Source: an uncultured Flavobacteriaceae bacterium (GTDB taxonomy: Bacteria; Bacteroidota; Bacteroidia; Flavobacteriales; Flavobacteriaceae). From it: a stretch of 64,000 nt of DNA. Shown piece by piece: positions 27,609 through 37,025 of the stretch. Position numbers and translations under genes: made by a program. The stretch is taken from contig CAJWAA010000005.1 of the NCBI GenBank assembly GCA_913020295.1, positions 56,532-120,531 on the forward strand, in the 5' to 3' direction. The notes under the pieces are model-generated. The model was not told the DNA's origin. It worked only from the letters and a program-made list of their open reading frames with translations, and made no database searches. How positions within the stretch are numbered: position 1 is the first letter of the stretch; each line of letters begins with the position of its first letter.

Positions 27609-28226
27609 ATGGAGGGATATTTAAACTTATTTGTTAAAAGTATTTTTATTGAGAACATGATCTTCGCTTATTTTTTGGGAATGTGTTCCTACTTGGCGGT
27701 TTCCAAAACAGTAAAAACTGCCGTGGGTTTAGGTTTTGCTGTTATATTTGTATTGGCTATAACAGTTCCGATAAATTTCTTGTTAGACACTTACCTTTTG
27801 CGTCCAGGAGCTCTAAAATGGTTAGATCCCTCTTATGAAGAGATTGATTTAAGCTTTTTGAGTTTTATCATGTTTATCGCCGTTATAGCTTCCATGGTTC
27901 AATTGGTAGAAATGATTGTAGAAAAATTTGCACCTGCCTTGTACGGAGCTTTGGGAATTTTTCTTCCCTTGATTGCAGTGAATTGTGCTATATTGGGTGG
28001 ATCATTGTTCATGCAGCAAAAAGATTTTTCTGGAGTTGCTGAATCTGCTATATATGGATTAGGTTCAGGAATTGGCTGGCTATTGGCCATTTTAGCCATC
28101 GCTGCTATAAGAGAAAAGATCATATATTCTAATGTACCAGCTCCACTTCGCGGACTTGGAATTACATTCATTATTACGGGTTTAATGGCTTTGGGTTTTA
28201 TGAGTTTTATGGGGATTAAATTATAG
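27609..28226 (+). CDS. nqrE: Na+-translocating NADH:quinone reductase subunit E
   Basis: Integral membrane subunit and partner of NqrD. The 205 residues form six helices, with [26 protein letters not shown] (first Cys) and [18 protein letters not shown] (second Cys) in the inverted-repeat arrangement expected for the shared iron site. It starts three bases after the nqrD stop and precedes nqrF by ten bases. Confidence 0.95.
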   Translation: MEGYLNLFVKSIFIENMIFAYFLGMCSYLAVSKTVKTAVGLGFAVIFVLAITVPINFLLDTYLLRPGALKWLDPSYEEIDLSFLSFIMFIAVIASMVQLVEMIVEKFAPALYGALGIFLPLIAVNCAILGGSLFMQQKDFSGVAESAIYGLGSGIGWLLAILAIAAIREKIIYSNVPAPLRGLGITFIITGLMALGFMSFMGIKL

Positions 28227-28236
28227 GAAATTAGAG

Positions 28237-29532
28237 ATGGATTATTCAGTTATTATTGCGAGTATTTTGGTATTTTTAGTTATCACCTTTGTCTTGGTAG
28301 GAATGCTTCTGGGAGCCAAGGCAAAATTATTGCCTTCTGGACCTGTAAATCTATTAATCAATGGAGACAATGATATTGAGGTTTCTTCTGGAAGTACTTT
28401 GCTTACCACCTTGGGTAACAATAAAATATTTTTACCTTCTGCTTGTGGAGGAGGAGGGACTTGCATACAATGTAAATGTCAGATATTAGAGGGTGGAGGA
28501 GAAATTCTTCCCACTGAAGCACCTCACTTTACACGAAAAGAAATTGCCGACGGATGGCGGTTGGGCTGTCAGGTAAAAGTAAAACAAAATATGGTCATCC
28601 AAGTACCTGAAGAGGTGTTTGGAATAAAAAAATGGGAGGCTACTGTTGTCAGAAATTGGAATGTTGCTTCTTTTATTAAAGAATTTGTTGTTGAAATACC
28701 AGAGGAAATGGATTATCAAGCTGGAGGGTATATTCAAATTGAAATTCCTCAGTGTGAAGTAAAGTATAATGAGATTGATATATCTGCGCATCCAGACGAA
28801 CATCCAGGGGAACATGATAAGTTCAAGTTGGAATGGGACAAATTTAACCTTTGGTCATTAGTTATGAAGAACCCAGAAACAGTGGAACGAGCTTATTCCA
28901 TGGCATCATTTCCCGCTGAAGGACGCGAGATAATGCTCAACGTTAGAATTGCCACTCCACCATGGGATCGTAATAAAAACGGCTGGATGGATGTAAACCC
29001 AGGAGTAGCTTCATCGTATATATTTTCAAAAAAAGCAGGTGAAAAGGTCACCATTTCCGGCCCTTATGGAGAATTTTTTATTAATCATTCCGAGGCTGAA
29101 ATGCTTTACGTGGGTGGAGGTGCTGGAATGGCTCCCATGCGTTCCCATTTATACGAATTATTTAGAACTCTTAGAACTGGGAGAAAAGTTACTTTTTGGT
29201 ATGGAGGTCGTTCTAAAAGAGAGCTCTTCTACTTGGATCATTTTAGAGCCTTAGAAAAAGATTTTACCAATTTTAAATTTTACGTTGCTTTGTCTGAACC
29301 AATGGAAGAGGACAATTGGAAAGTTAAGGAAGGTTTGGATGGAGATGGTGACGGATTCAAAGGTTTTGTTCATCAATGTGTGATCGATAACTACCTCAAT
29401 CACCACGAAGCACCAGAAGACATTGAAGTCTATTTCTGTGGCCCACCTCTAATGAATCAAGCGGTAGAAAAAATGGCCGATGATTTCGGTATCCCCCCAG
29501 AAAATATCAGATTTGACGATTTTGGAGGTTAA
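28237..29532 (+). CDS. nqrF: Na+-translocating NADH:quinone reductase subunit F
   Basis: The NADH-oxidising subunit. It has an N-terminal membrane anchor (residues 5-25), then a plant-type 2Fe-2S domain with Cys in SACGGGGTCIQCKC and a fourth in RLGCQVKVK. The FAD domain follows (ERAYSMASFPAEG, with the Arg-x-Tyr-Ser motif), and then the NADH domain (MLYVGGGAGMAPMRSH, YFCGPPLMNQA). The 431 residues include a short acidic, His-rich insertion at about residues 180-200 (HPDEHPGEHDKFK). The stop and the next start share a base (TAATG). Confidence 0.96.
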   Translation: MDYSVIIASILVFLVITFVLVGMLLGAKAKLLPSGPVNLLINGDNDIEVSSGSTLLTTLGNNKIFLPSACGGGGTCIQCKCQILEGGGEILPTEAPHFTRKEIADGWRLGCQVKVKQNMVIQVPEEVFGIKKWEATVVRNWNVASFIKEFVVEIPEEMDYQAGGYIQIEIPQCEVKYNEIDISAHPDEHPGEHDKFKLEWDKFNLWSLVMKNPETVERAYSMASFPAEGREIMLNVRIATPPWDRNKNGWMDVNPGVASSYIFSKKAGEKVTISGPYGEFFINHSEAEMLYVGGGAGMAPMRSHLYELFRTLRTGRKVTFWYGGRSKRELFYLDHFRALEKDFTNFKFYVALSEPMEEDNWKVKEGLDGDGDGFKGFVHQCVIDNYLNHHEAPEDIEVYFCGPPLMNQAVEKMADDFGIPPENIRFDDFGG

Positions 29533-29885
29533 TGCTTAACGAAACAGAAATACATCAATTGGCAATGAAAGAAGTGGGAGATCACTTATTCCAAGAGGGA
29601 TATGACTTTTTGGCTGTTAACTCTCAACTAAAAAAAGATCCTCAATTTGTGTGTCTCAAAGACCAAAAACTTCATTTTGTTGTCGTTAGGGGATGTTTGT
29701 ATCCTGAGAACCCCAAAAATTATGATGTTCAATTGATGGAACAAGTTAGAGATCATGGAATCAAATACAAAGCCACTACTTACTATGCAGGGGTTGGTTT
29801 TGCAAATGCTTATGATTATGAGAGGCCTATAAAGAAAAATGACAGCTATGCAGTTAATTTTGAGGGGTTACAGGTTGTGGAATAG
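29532..29885 (+). CDS. Conserved hypothetical protein of the nqr operon
   Basis: A 117-residue soluble protein of unknown function lying between nqrF and apbE, translationally coupled to nqrF through TAATG and overlapping apbE by 38 bases. It has no signal peptide or membrane helix. Conserved-looking parts are FVVVRGCLYPENP and GIKYKATTYYAGVGFANAYDYERP; two Cys are present (about residues 40 and 56). It is not NqrM, the small Cys-rich maturation factor of some Nqr operons, which has a membrane helix and a Cys cluster. The position suggests a role in assembly or maturation of Nqr, which is inference. Confidence 0.75.
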   Translation: MLNETEIHQLAMKEVGDHLFQEGYDFLAVNSQLKKDPQFVCLKDQKLHFVVVRGCLYPENPKNYDVQLMEQVRDHGIKYKATTYYAGVGFANAYDYERPIKKNDSYAVNFEGLQVVE

Positions 29886-30855
29886 CCTCCTACTATGTTG
29901 GGTCATTTTTTCGTGTGATAAAATTCCTGTAAATGCGAAGCATTTGCATGGCTTCGCACTGGGAACTTCCTATAATATTCAATACGTCGCCAATCTCTCT
30001 GTTGATCAGGTACAAAATGGAATTGATTCAATTTTTCATGTAATCAACAAATCCCTTTCGACCTATTTACCTCAATCAGATATTTCAAAAATTAATATGG
30101 GAGATACCACTGTGGTGGTGGACCATCATTTTAGGGCCGTTTTTGAAAAAGCTACAGAGGTCTGGAAAGCGACAGGCGGTTATTTTGACCCTACAGTAGG
30201 AGTCTTGGTAAATGCTTACGGATTTGGGCCGGGAAAATCGATTACTGATTTGAATCCCGAACAAAAAGATAGTTTACTCTCACTTATTGGTTGGAAAAAA
30301 ATACAACTTAGTCAAGACAATATCATAAAAAAGGAATCGCCTCATATTTATGTTGATTTTAATGCTATTGCTAAAGGCTATACTGTAGATATTGTTGGAG
30401 ATTTTCTTCTAAAGTCAGGCAGCTTTGACTTTATGGTTGAAATAGGAGGAGAGATTGTTGCCAGAGGCAATAGCCCCAAAACAGGTCAAGCTTGGAAAAT
30501 AGCCATTGACAATCCCCGTCAGGGAGGGAAACGAGATTTTTTACACACCCTCACACTTCAGGACCAAGCCTTAGCCAGCTCAGGAAACTACCGCAAATAC
30601 CGTATAGACACTATCACCGGTGAACGATTTGTACATTCTATCAATCCCCTCAACGGATCTGCCTTAAAAACCAATATTCTCAGCACCTCTGTCAAAGCTC
30701 CCGACTGTTTGACAGCGGATGCATGGGCCACAGCACTGATGGTTATGCCTTTTGAGAAAGGAAAGGCCCTTATAGAAAATGATCCTCAACTAGAAGCCAT
30801 CTGGTCTATAGCCAGTGAAGAAGATCTACAGCTGATTAAATCCAGGAACTGGTAG
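29848..30855 (+). CDS. apbE: FAD:protein FMN transferase, lipoprotein
   Basis: Attaches FMN from FAD to Thr residues of NqrB and NqrC at the periplasmic side. The N-terminus has a signal with lipobox-like VIFSC (Cys near residue 24), so it is probably an inner-membrane lipoprotein. The ApbE core shows FALGTSYNIQY, STYLPQSDISKIN, GGYFDPTVG, VDFNAIAKGYTVD, EIGGEIVARG, LASSGNYRKY and a late TADAWATALMVM. I prefer the ATG at 29848; another in frame is at 29839. Overlap with the preceding gene and placement at the operon's end support joint expression with its targets. Confidence 0.93.
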   Translation: MQLILRGYRLWNSLLLCWVIFSCDKIPVNAKHLHGFALGTSYNIQYVANLSVDQVQNGIDSIFHVINKSLSTYLPQSDISKINMGDTTVVVDHHFRAVFEKATEVWKATGGYFDPTVGVLVNAYGFGPGKSITDLNPEQKDSLLSLIGWKKIQLSQDNIIKKESPHIYVDFNAIAKGYTVDIVGDFLLKSGSFDFMVEIGGEIVARGNSPKTGQAWKIAIDNPRQGGKRDFLHTLTLQDQALASSGNYRKYRIDTITGERFVHSINPLNGSALKTNILSTSVKAPDCLTADAWATALMVMPFEKGKALIENDPQLEAIWSIASEEDLQLIKSRNW

Positions 30856-30865
30856 TTTAAAACTT

Positions 30866-31621
30866 CTACTTTCGCATCACCGGTATCTTTTCTTTTTGAG
30901 GCAGGACATAACGCTTAATTTCCTCTGTGGTGAGTTGGCTCTGGAGAAAAACCTCCTCAACGGAGAAACCCACTGACTTTAGCCTCTTATAGTAGTCTTG
31001 CCCATATAACCTTACATGATCGTATTGTCCAAAAAATCTGGTGCGATCTCTCGGATCAGTTATACTGTCGTCTTCTAATGTTTTAGTACTTTCATCATTG
31101 AGAGGAACTTGGGCGATCAGTGTCCCTCCTTTTTTTAAGACACGATACAATTCGGTCATGGCTTTGAGATCGTTGGGAATGTGCTCCAAAACGTGATTGC
31201 AGAGGATCAGATCGTATTGATTATCTTGGAGGGGTAAATCACAAATATCTGCTACTATACCGGCCAAAGGGGAATTGAGATCGGTAGTGGTGTAGTCCCA
31301 ATGTTGAAGTCTTTTGAATTTTCGAAAAAAAACCTGTTCGGGGGCTACATGCAGTACCTTTAGCTCTTGATTTAAAAAATTGGTTTCTCTATCTAAATAA
31401 AGCCATAGTAAACGGTGGCGCTCCAAGGATAGTGTCCCCGGACACAAGGCATTGGGTCGTAACGTTTTGCCATAACCATAGGGTAAAAATTTACGATAGC
31501 TGGAACCATCGATAGGATCGGTTAACTCATTACCGCCATAAAAAACTCTTAACAGGGGTCGTAAAAAAAGACTCATCCGAATCAAAAAAGATCGTGGTAA
31601 AAAACGCAAAATCCGCTTCAT
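30866..31621 (-). CDS. SAM-dependent methyltransferase (class I)
   Basis: A 251-residue protein whose central part is a class I methyltransferase domain. Motif I is weak (LKVLHVAPEQ), followed by the acidic residue region TTDLNSPLAGIVADICDLPLQDNQYDLILCNHVLEHIPNDLKAMTEL, which is typical of the Methyltransf_11 group, and VLKKGGTLIAQVPL. The N-terminal 60 residues are basic and may bind a nucleic acid or membrane. The substrate is unknown. The ATG overlaps the map stop by four bases, and the 3' end is ten bases from the apbE stop. Confidence 0.75.
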   Translation of the reverse strand: MKRILRFLPRSFLIRMSLFLRPLLRVFYGGNELTDPIDGSSYRKFLPYGYGKTLRPNALCPGTLSLERHRLLWLYLDRETNFLNQELKVLHVAPEQVFFRKFKRLQHWDYTTTDLNSPLAGIVADICDLPLQDNQYDLILCNHVLEHIPNDLKAMTELYRVLKKGGTLIAQVPLNDESTKTLEDDSITDPRDRTRFFGQYDHVRLYGQDYYKRLKSVGFSVEEVFLQSQLTTEEIKRYVLPQKEKIPVMRK

Positions 31622-32436
31622 GTTTTAGAAGTAAGTTTTTTAAAGGGATTTTCTTCATCAGATTGAATCCCCAAAGCCTCATGGATATAATCAAAGGTTG
31701 AAAGTAATTGTGGTTTTCCATCAATCAAAGCAACATTATGTTCAAAATGTGCACTGGGTTGATTATCGGCTGTTTTAATGGTCCATCCATCGCTAAAATG
31801 ACGAATATTTTTAGTGCCCAGATTGATCATGGGTTCGATGGCAATGACCATGCCATTGATGAATTTTTTCCCTCTCCCTTTTTTACCATAGTTAGGAATT
31901 TCAGGGGATTCGTGCATGGTTTTACCCAATCCATGCCCCACCAACTCTCTTACAACACCATAGCCAAAAGATTCTATATAGGTTTGAATGGCATGTCCCA
32001 AATCACCAACTCGGTTGCCGTGACAAAAGGCTTCTATACCAATGTAAAGTGATTTTTTGGTAACTTCTATTAGTTTTTTTGTTGCTTCTGCCACTTCTCC
32101 TACTTCGAAAGTATAAGCGTGGTCTCCGTAAAATCCGTTTTTAATTGCTCCACAATCTACAGAAAGAATGTCCCCTTCCTGAAGGGGTTTGTCATTGGGG
32201 ATACCGTGAACGACCTGTTCGTTGGGACTGACACAAAGAGTGTTGGGGAAGTCGTACAAACCCAAAAAACCGGGTTCAGCTCCGAGGTCACGGATAAAAC
32301 TTTCTGCCAGTTGATCCAAATGCATAGTTGTTACCCCCGGCTTAATTTCCTTGGCCAGCATACCCAAGGTCTTAGATACAACCAATGCGCTTTCACGCAT
32401 CAACTCGATTTCGCCTAAACTTTTGACTTTAACCAT
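31618..32436 (-). CDS. map: Methionine aminopeptidase, type I
   Basis: Removes the initiator Met from nascent proteins. The 272 residues carry the pita-bread metal site: GIPNDKPLQEGDILSVDCGAIKNGFYGDHAYTF (two Asp), VGHGLGKTMHESP (His) and IAIEPMIN (Glu), ending with a final Glu in HFEHNVAL. The C-terminal 20 residues extend slightly beyond the catalytic core. It is preceded by the thioredoxin-like lipoprotein gene (three-base gap) and coupled to the methyltransferase gene. Confidence 0.96.
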   Translation of the reverse strand: MVKVKSLGEIELMRESALVVSKTLGMLAKEIKPGVTTMHLDQLAESFIRDLGAEPGFLGLYDFPNTLCVSPNEQVVHGIPNDKPLQEGDILSVDCGAIKNGFYGDHAYTFEVGEVAEATKKLIEVTKKSLYIGIEAFCHGNRVGDLGHAIQTYIESFGYGVVRELVGHGLGKTMHESPEIPNYGKKGRGKKFINGMVIAIEPMINLGTKNIRHFSDGWTIKTADNQPSAHFEHNVALIDGKPQLLSTFDYIHEALGIQSDEENPFKKLTSKT

Positions 32437-32439
32437 GAG

Positions 32440-32979
32440 CTACTCATACGAATGGGTGTAGGACTCCCCTTTAATGATTTTTGTAATATCAGATTCGAGA
32501 CTGTTTACGGGAAACTCTACAAATCTATTGATTTCGTTTCCATTTTTTAAAAAAATAATAGTAGGTACATTGTATATTTCCCATCCCTTCTCATAATTTT
32601 CAGGAGTGGTTTTTTCTTCAGACATGGCATACATTTCTACATGCTTTTGATCAAATTCCAAGGCTTGGAGTAATTTAAAAAAATGGGGGATTTCTCTTTG
32701 GCTGTCCTCACACCAAGTACCCATAAAGACCTTAATTCTCAGTCCTCTAAGGTAAGGCTTTAGATTTTCTATCCATTGGGGGTCAATAGATATACTTTGG
32801 TAATCTTGATTGAACCAAGGGGTATGGTTAGAGGTTTGCAAATTGGCCTTATTGATCTTGCCCAAGAGAATCATTTCGCAACTGCTGCCTTTAACGGAGC
32901 TCGTTGGCATGGGCTTTTGTTGTTTGGAACCACAGCCCGCAAGAAGGATAATTAGGCTTGTATAAAAAAAATTTTTCAT
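32440..32979 (-). CDS. Thioredoxin-fold lipoprotein with CxxS active site
   Basis: A secreted protein of 179 residues. The signal peptide FFYTSLIILLAGCGSK ends in the lipobox LAGC, so it is lipid-anchored at residue 16. The thioredoxin-like domain shows GTWCEDSQREIPHFFKLL and the cis-Pro region VPTIIFLKNG. The usual CxxC is Cys-Glu-Asp-Ser, so the resolving Cys is missing. Such monothiol variants tend to act as isomerases or binders rather than oxidoreductases, which is an inference here. It is upstream of map on the same strand. Confidence 0.8.
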   Translation of the reverse strand: MKNFFYTSLIILLAGCGSKQQKPMPTSSVKGSSCEMILLGKINKANLQTSNHTPWFNQDYQSISIDPQWIENLKPYLRGLRIKVFMGTWCEDSQREIPHFFKLLQALEFDQKHVEMYAMSEEKTTPENYEKGWEIYNVPTIIFLKNGNEINRFVEFPVNSLESDITKIIKGESYTHSYE

Positions 32980-33006
32980 AGGTTAGATATTTGGGGGTGA
33001 TGATTG

Positions 33007-34524
33007 TTAGACCAGTATATTTCCAGTCATTACTTTAGGGATTTCAAGGGCCATGAGCTTTAAAATGGTAGGAGCAATATCTCCCAATACACCATCACCG
33101 ATGGGGGTGATTTCTCGATCAACTAAAATCAATGGTACAGGATTGGTGGTATGGGCTGTATTTGGTGATCCATCTGCATTGATCATAGTTTCACAATTCC
33201 CATGATCGGCAATGACAATGATCTTGTATTGGTTTTCCAAGGCTGCGTTAATGATGTCTCCTGCACATTGATCCACGGTTTCGCAGGCTTTGATGGCCGC
33301 TTGTAAATCTCCGGTATGGCCTACCATATCAGGATTGGCAAAATTCAAACAAATAAAATCCGGCTGTTCCTCTTTGATCTTGGGTAAAATGGCATTTCTT
33401 ACATCAAAAGCACTCATTTCGGGTTGGAGGTCATAGGTGGCCACCTTGGGCGATGGACACATGATGCGTTGCTCTCCCTCAAAAGGTTCCTCCCTTCCAC
33501 CGTTAAAAAAGAAGGTTACATGGGGATATTTTTCGGTCTCAGCAATTCTTATTTGGGTTTTCCCTGCTTTGGAGAGGGTCTCGCCCAAGGTGTCTTCAAG
33601 ATTATCTTTTTCAAAAACAACATTAACATTCTTAAAAGTCTTGTCGTAATTGGTCAGGGTAACATAATACAAATCCAAAGGTGTCATATTATGATCAGGA
33701 AAAGCATATTGTGAAAGAGCTTCGGTCAATTGTCGCCCACGGTCCGTACGATAATTATAAAAGATCACCACATCACCTTTAGTAATTTTAGCCAAAGGCT
33801 GATTGTTTTGGTCAACTGTAATCAGGGGTTCGATAAACTCATCGGTAATACCCTCAGTGTAACTAGCTTCAATACTCTTTATCAGATTATGGGTTGGGGT
33901 ACCGTAACCATGAACAAGGGCATTGTAAGCTTTTTTTACCCTTTCCCATCTTTTATCCCGATCCATAGCATAGTAGCGTCCGGTAATGGAGGCCAATTTT
34001 GCGTCAGCAATACTAAGTTTTTGAGATAATTTTTGAATGTATTCCACTCCCGATTTGGGGTCAACGTCGCGACCATCGGTAAAGCCGTGGACAAAAATTC
34101 CGGGACAATCATATTTTGCGGCCATTTCCAAAAGGCCCTCCAAGTGATTTAGATGAGCGTGTACACCCCCATCGGAAAGGAGTCCTAAAAAATGAACATT
34201 TTTCCTTTTGTTTTGGGCATAAGTAAAAGCATCGTCCAATACCTTATTCTTTTCAATGCTTTTGTCTTCAATGGCTTTTGAAATTTTAACCAAATCTTGA
34301 TAAACAATTCTTCCTGCTCCCAGGTTCATATGCCCCACTTCGCTGTTTCCCATTTGACCTATGGGTAGGCCAACGTTTTCTCCATCGGTCAATAGCGATG
34401 CATAAGAATACTTTTTGTACAAACCGTCGATGTTTGGAGTTTGGGCTAAATCTACTGCAGAGACCTCAGGGTTGGGAGCGAAACCCCATCCGTCCAAGAT
34501 CATTAACATTACTTTATGGATCAT
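33007..34524 (-). CDS. gpmI: 2,3-bisphosphoglycerate-independent phosphoglycerate mutase
   Basis: Interconverts 3- and 2-phosphoglycerate in glycolysis using two Mn2+ ions. The alkaline-phosphatase-like domain opens with LMILDGWGFAPNP and contains the catalytic Ser in MGNSEVGHMNLGAGR (about residue 61). Metal ligands appear in NFANPDMVGHTGD and VIADHGNCE. The inserted transferase domain has HGFTDGRDVDPKSG and SITGRYYAMDRDKRW. At 505 residues it is full length. It diverges from rsgA with 82 bases between. Confidence 0.96.
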   Translation of the reverse strand: MIHKVMLMILDGWGFAPNPEVSAVDLAQTPNIDGLYKKYSYASLLTDGENVGLPIGQMGNSEVGHMNLGAGRIVYQDLVKISKAIEDKSIEKNKVLDDAFTYAQNKRKNVHFLGLLSDGGVHAHLNHLEGLLEMAAKYDCPGIFVHGFTDGRDVDPKSGVEYIQKLSQKLSIADAKLASITGRYYAMDRDKRWERVKKAYNALVHGYGTPTHNLIKSIEASYTEGITDEFIEPLITVDQNNQPLAKITKGDVVIFYNYRTDRGRQLTEALSQYAFPDHNMTPLDLYYVTLTNYDKTFKNVNVVFEKDNLEDTLGETLSKAGKTQIRIAETEKYPHVTFFFNGGREEPFEGEQRIMCPSPKVATYDLQPEMSAFDVRNAILPKIKEEQPDFICLNFANPDMVGHTGDLQAAIKACETVDQCAGDIINAALENQYKIIVIADHGNCETMINADGSPNTAHTTNPVPLILVDREITPIGDGVLGDIAPTILKLMALEIPKVMTGNILV

Positions 34525-34606
34525 TCAATTTTTTTATAAAGATAGCAATTCCACCTGCTTGTAATCTGAGCAGTAAGGGAAAAAAATTTGTTGTTTCTTT
34601 GTAGGG

Positions 34607-35536
34607 ATGATAAAAAAAGGAATCGTCTATAGTTCCACAGGAAGTCATTACCGCGTTGAATCAGGGGGACAGTTTTACGATTGTAGGATCAAAGGGAAAT
34701 TCCGTATCAAAGGGATAAAGAGCACCAATCCAATTGCTGTGGGAGACCGGGTGGTGTTTACTATCGAATCTGAGAAAGCAGAAAAAAAAGGGATGATCAC
34801 CGAAATCGAAGTCCGTCAAAATTATATTGTTAGAAAATCGGTCAATCTTTCCAAGCAAATCCATATCATCGCCGCCAATATTGACCAAGTTTTTTTGATG
34901 ATTACTCTAAAAACACCACCAACTTTCCCGGCCTTTATAGATCGTTTTTTGGTCACTGCAAAAGCCTATGAGATCAAAACCGTATTGGTATTCAATAAAA
35001 TTGATCTCTACAATTCGGAAGAATTGGTGGAGATGCGTTCCCTAAAGGAGGTATATGAAAAAATAGGTTACGACTGTCATGAGGTGGTGGCCACTGATGT
35101 TGGTACTTTGGGAAATATTAAAAAAACAATGACCCAAAAAGTAAGCATGTTTTCCGGTCATAGTGGGGTGGGAAAATCCACCCTGATCAATACCTTGTCC
35201 CCGGGTTTAGATTTGAAAACCGCTAATATTTCAGCTCAACACGAGCAGGGACAACATACCACTACTTTTGCTAAAATGTTTGATTTGGAGGGAGGTGCCA
35301 AGATCATCGACACACCCGGCATAAAGGGTTTTGGGCTGGTTGACATTCAAAGGGAAGAATTGTCCGGCTATTTTGTTGAATTTTCAGAACTGAAAAAGCA
35401 ATGTAAATTCAACAACTGTATGCATATCAATGAGCCTCAATGCGCTGTTATAGCAGCTCTAGAAAAAGGCGAAATCGCTCAAAGCAGATACAAGTCTTTT
35501 TTACAATTATTGGAGGATGATCTTTTATACCGATAA
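34607..35536 (+). CDS. rsgA: Ribosome small subunit-dependent GTPase A
   Basis: A circularly permuted GTPase acting late in 30S subunit maturation. The 309 residues comprise an N-terminal OB fold (GSHYRVESGGQFYDCRIKGK), the GTPase domain in permuted order with G4 VFNKIDL, G1 GHSGVGKSTLIN, and G3 DTPGIKGFG, and a C-terminal zinc site (CKFNNCMHINEPQCAV, with Cys-x4-Cys-x-His-x5-Cys). dtd follows after three bases. Confidence 0.96.
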   Translation: MIKKGIVYSSTGSHYRVESGGQFYDCRIKGKFRIKGIKSTNPIAVGDRVVFTIESEKAEKKGMITEIEVRQNYIVRKSVNLSKQIHIIAANIDQVFLMITLKTPPTFPAFIDRFLVTAKAYEIKTVLVFNKIDLYNSEELVEMRSLKEVYEKIGYDCHEVVATDVGTLGNIKKTMTQKVSMFSGHSGVGKSTLINTLSPGLDLKTANISAQHEQGQHTTTFAKMFDLEGGAKIIDTPGIKGFGLVDIQREELSGYFVEFSELKKQCKFNNCMHINEPQCAVIAALEKGEIAQSRYKSFLQLLEDDLLYR

Positions 35537-35539
35537 GTA

Positions 35540-35992
35540 ATGAGAATTGTCATTCAAAGGGTCCGGGAGGCCAAGGTAAAAGTAGAAGAAGAAGTTGTAG
35601 GTTCTATGGGCCAGGGACTTTTGGTATTTTTGGGGATCGAAAATGAAGACGATTCCTCTGATTTGGAGTGGTTGATCAATAAACTCCTCAATTTGAGAAT
35701 ATTTAATGATGAAAACCAAGTGATGAACCGTTCTTTGCTTGATATAATGGGTGAATTGATGGTCATCAGTCAGTTTACTTTGATGGCAGCGACCAAAAAA
35801 GGTAATCGACCCTCCTATATTCGGGCAGCTTGCCATGAAATAGCGATCCCTTTATACGAACAGTTTTTAATTTTGGCAGAGGAAAGGTTAGGTAAAAAAG
35901 TGGCTAAAGGGGTGTTTGGTGCTGATATGAAAGTCTGCTTGATCAATGATGGTCCCTTAACGATTATCATCGATTCAAAGAACAGGGAATAG
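35540..35992 (+). CDS. dtd: D-aminoacyl-tRNA deacylase
   Basis: Hydrolyses D-amino acids mischarged onto tRNA. Both signature motifs are present: SQFTLMA (about residue 79) and NDGPLT near the C-terminus, corresponding to the cross-subunit Gly-cisPro motif. At 150 residues it is of normal length. The gene starts three bases after rsgA and stops two bases before the murB stop on the other strand. Confidence 0.95.
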   Translation: MRIVIQRVREAKVKVEEEVVGSMGQGLLVFLGIENEDDSSDLEWLINKLLNLRIFNDENQVMNRSLLDIMGELMVISQFTLMAATKKGNRPSYIRAACHEIAIPLYEQFLILAEERLGKKVAKGVFGADMKVCLINDGPLTIIIDSKNRE

Positions 35993-35994
35993 TA

Positions 35995-37005
35995 TTATAT
36001 TATATTAACCTCAAATTCTAAGTTGATCGCAAAATTTTCCAAAATCTTGTCTCTTATCTCATAAGCAATTTTTTGGATTTCAGCACCGGAAGCATTGCCG
36101 TAATTGACCAATACAAGGGCCTGTTTTTGGTGGACTCCTGCATCATTGACACGATATCCTTTATAACCCAGACAGTCTATCAGCCAAGCAGCCGGAATTT
36201 TGATTTTTCCCTCTTGATCTGGATAGTGAGGTATTTCGGGATATTGTTGCTGCAATTTGGTGAATTGCCTTGAAGGGATCACCGGATTTTTAAAAAAACT
36301 ACCACTGTTTCCAATTTGACCGGGATCGGGTAATTTGGCAGATCTGATATCGACTACCGCTTGAGCAATACTTTGGATGCTGGGAGATTTGCCATCGAAT
36401 TTTTCGGATAATTCCTTATATGAAGTGTTCGTTTGATGGGGCGCTTTACTAAGATTGAACTGCACTGAAGTGATAATGTATTGCTTTTTGAGTGAGTTTT
36501 TAAAAATCGAGTTTCTGTAACCAAATTCACATTCTTCTGTATTGAAAATTTTCAATTCCCCGGTTTCTATGGACATGGCCTCACAGCTTTCAAAAACTTG
36601 GCTGAGTTCTACGCCGTAGGCTCCGATATTTTGTATCGGTGCAGCACCAACACTACCAGGAATAAGTGCCAAATTTTCTATTCCACCCAGATCATTATCC
36701 AAACACCACATTACAAAATAATGCCAATTTTCTCCTGCAGCGACTTTGACCTTAGCACTGCGTTGTTCCTCATGTACGATTTGTATTCCCCGGTTTTCAA
36801 TTCTCAGGGTAAGTCCCTCAAAATCTTTGGTCAGCAAAAGATTACTCCCACCTCCTAAAACCAACAACCGCTTTTCTTGATTTTGATTTAAAACCGCCTT
36901 TAATTCGTCAGTGGATCTAACACTTACAAATTTTTTTGATTTTACGTCAATCCCAAATGTATTGTAGGGGAGTAGGGAAACATCTTTTTGAAAATTCAAA
37001 ACCAT
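35995..37005 (-). CDS. murB: UDP-N-acetylenolpyruvoylglucosamine reductase
   Basis: Reduces enolpyruvyl-UDP-GlcNAc to UDP-MurNAc with NADPH and FAD in peptidoglycan synthesis. FAD-binding motifs are LVLGGGSNLLLT and IPGSVGAAPIQNIGAYG; the proton-donating Ser lies in GNSGSFFKNP (about residue 235), and the substrate-binding Tyr in GYRNSIFK. It has 336 residues and is of the type I form, which includes the extra C-terminal loop. It follows an aminotransferase gene by 20 bases on the same strand. Confidence 0.95.
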   Translation of the reverse strand: MVLNFQKDVSLLPYNTFGIDVKSKKFVSVRSTDELKAVLNQNQEKRLLVLGGGSNLLLTKDFEGLTLRIENRGIQIVHEEQRSAKVKVAAGENWHYFVMWCLDNDLGGIENLALIPGSVGAAPIQNIGAYGVELSQVFESCEAMSIETGELKIFNTEECEFGYRNSIFKNSLKKQYIITSVQFNLSKAPHQTNTSYKELSEKFDGKSPSIQSIAQAVVDIRSAKLPDPGQIGNSGSFFKNPVIPSRQFTKLQQQYPEIPHYPDQEGKIKIPAAWLIDCLGYKGYRVNDAGVHQKQALVLVNYGNASGAEIQKIAYEIRDKILENFAINLEFEVNII

Positions 37006-37025
37006 GAGGTAATATAGAAAAATGC

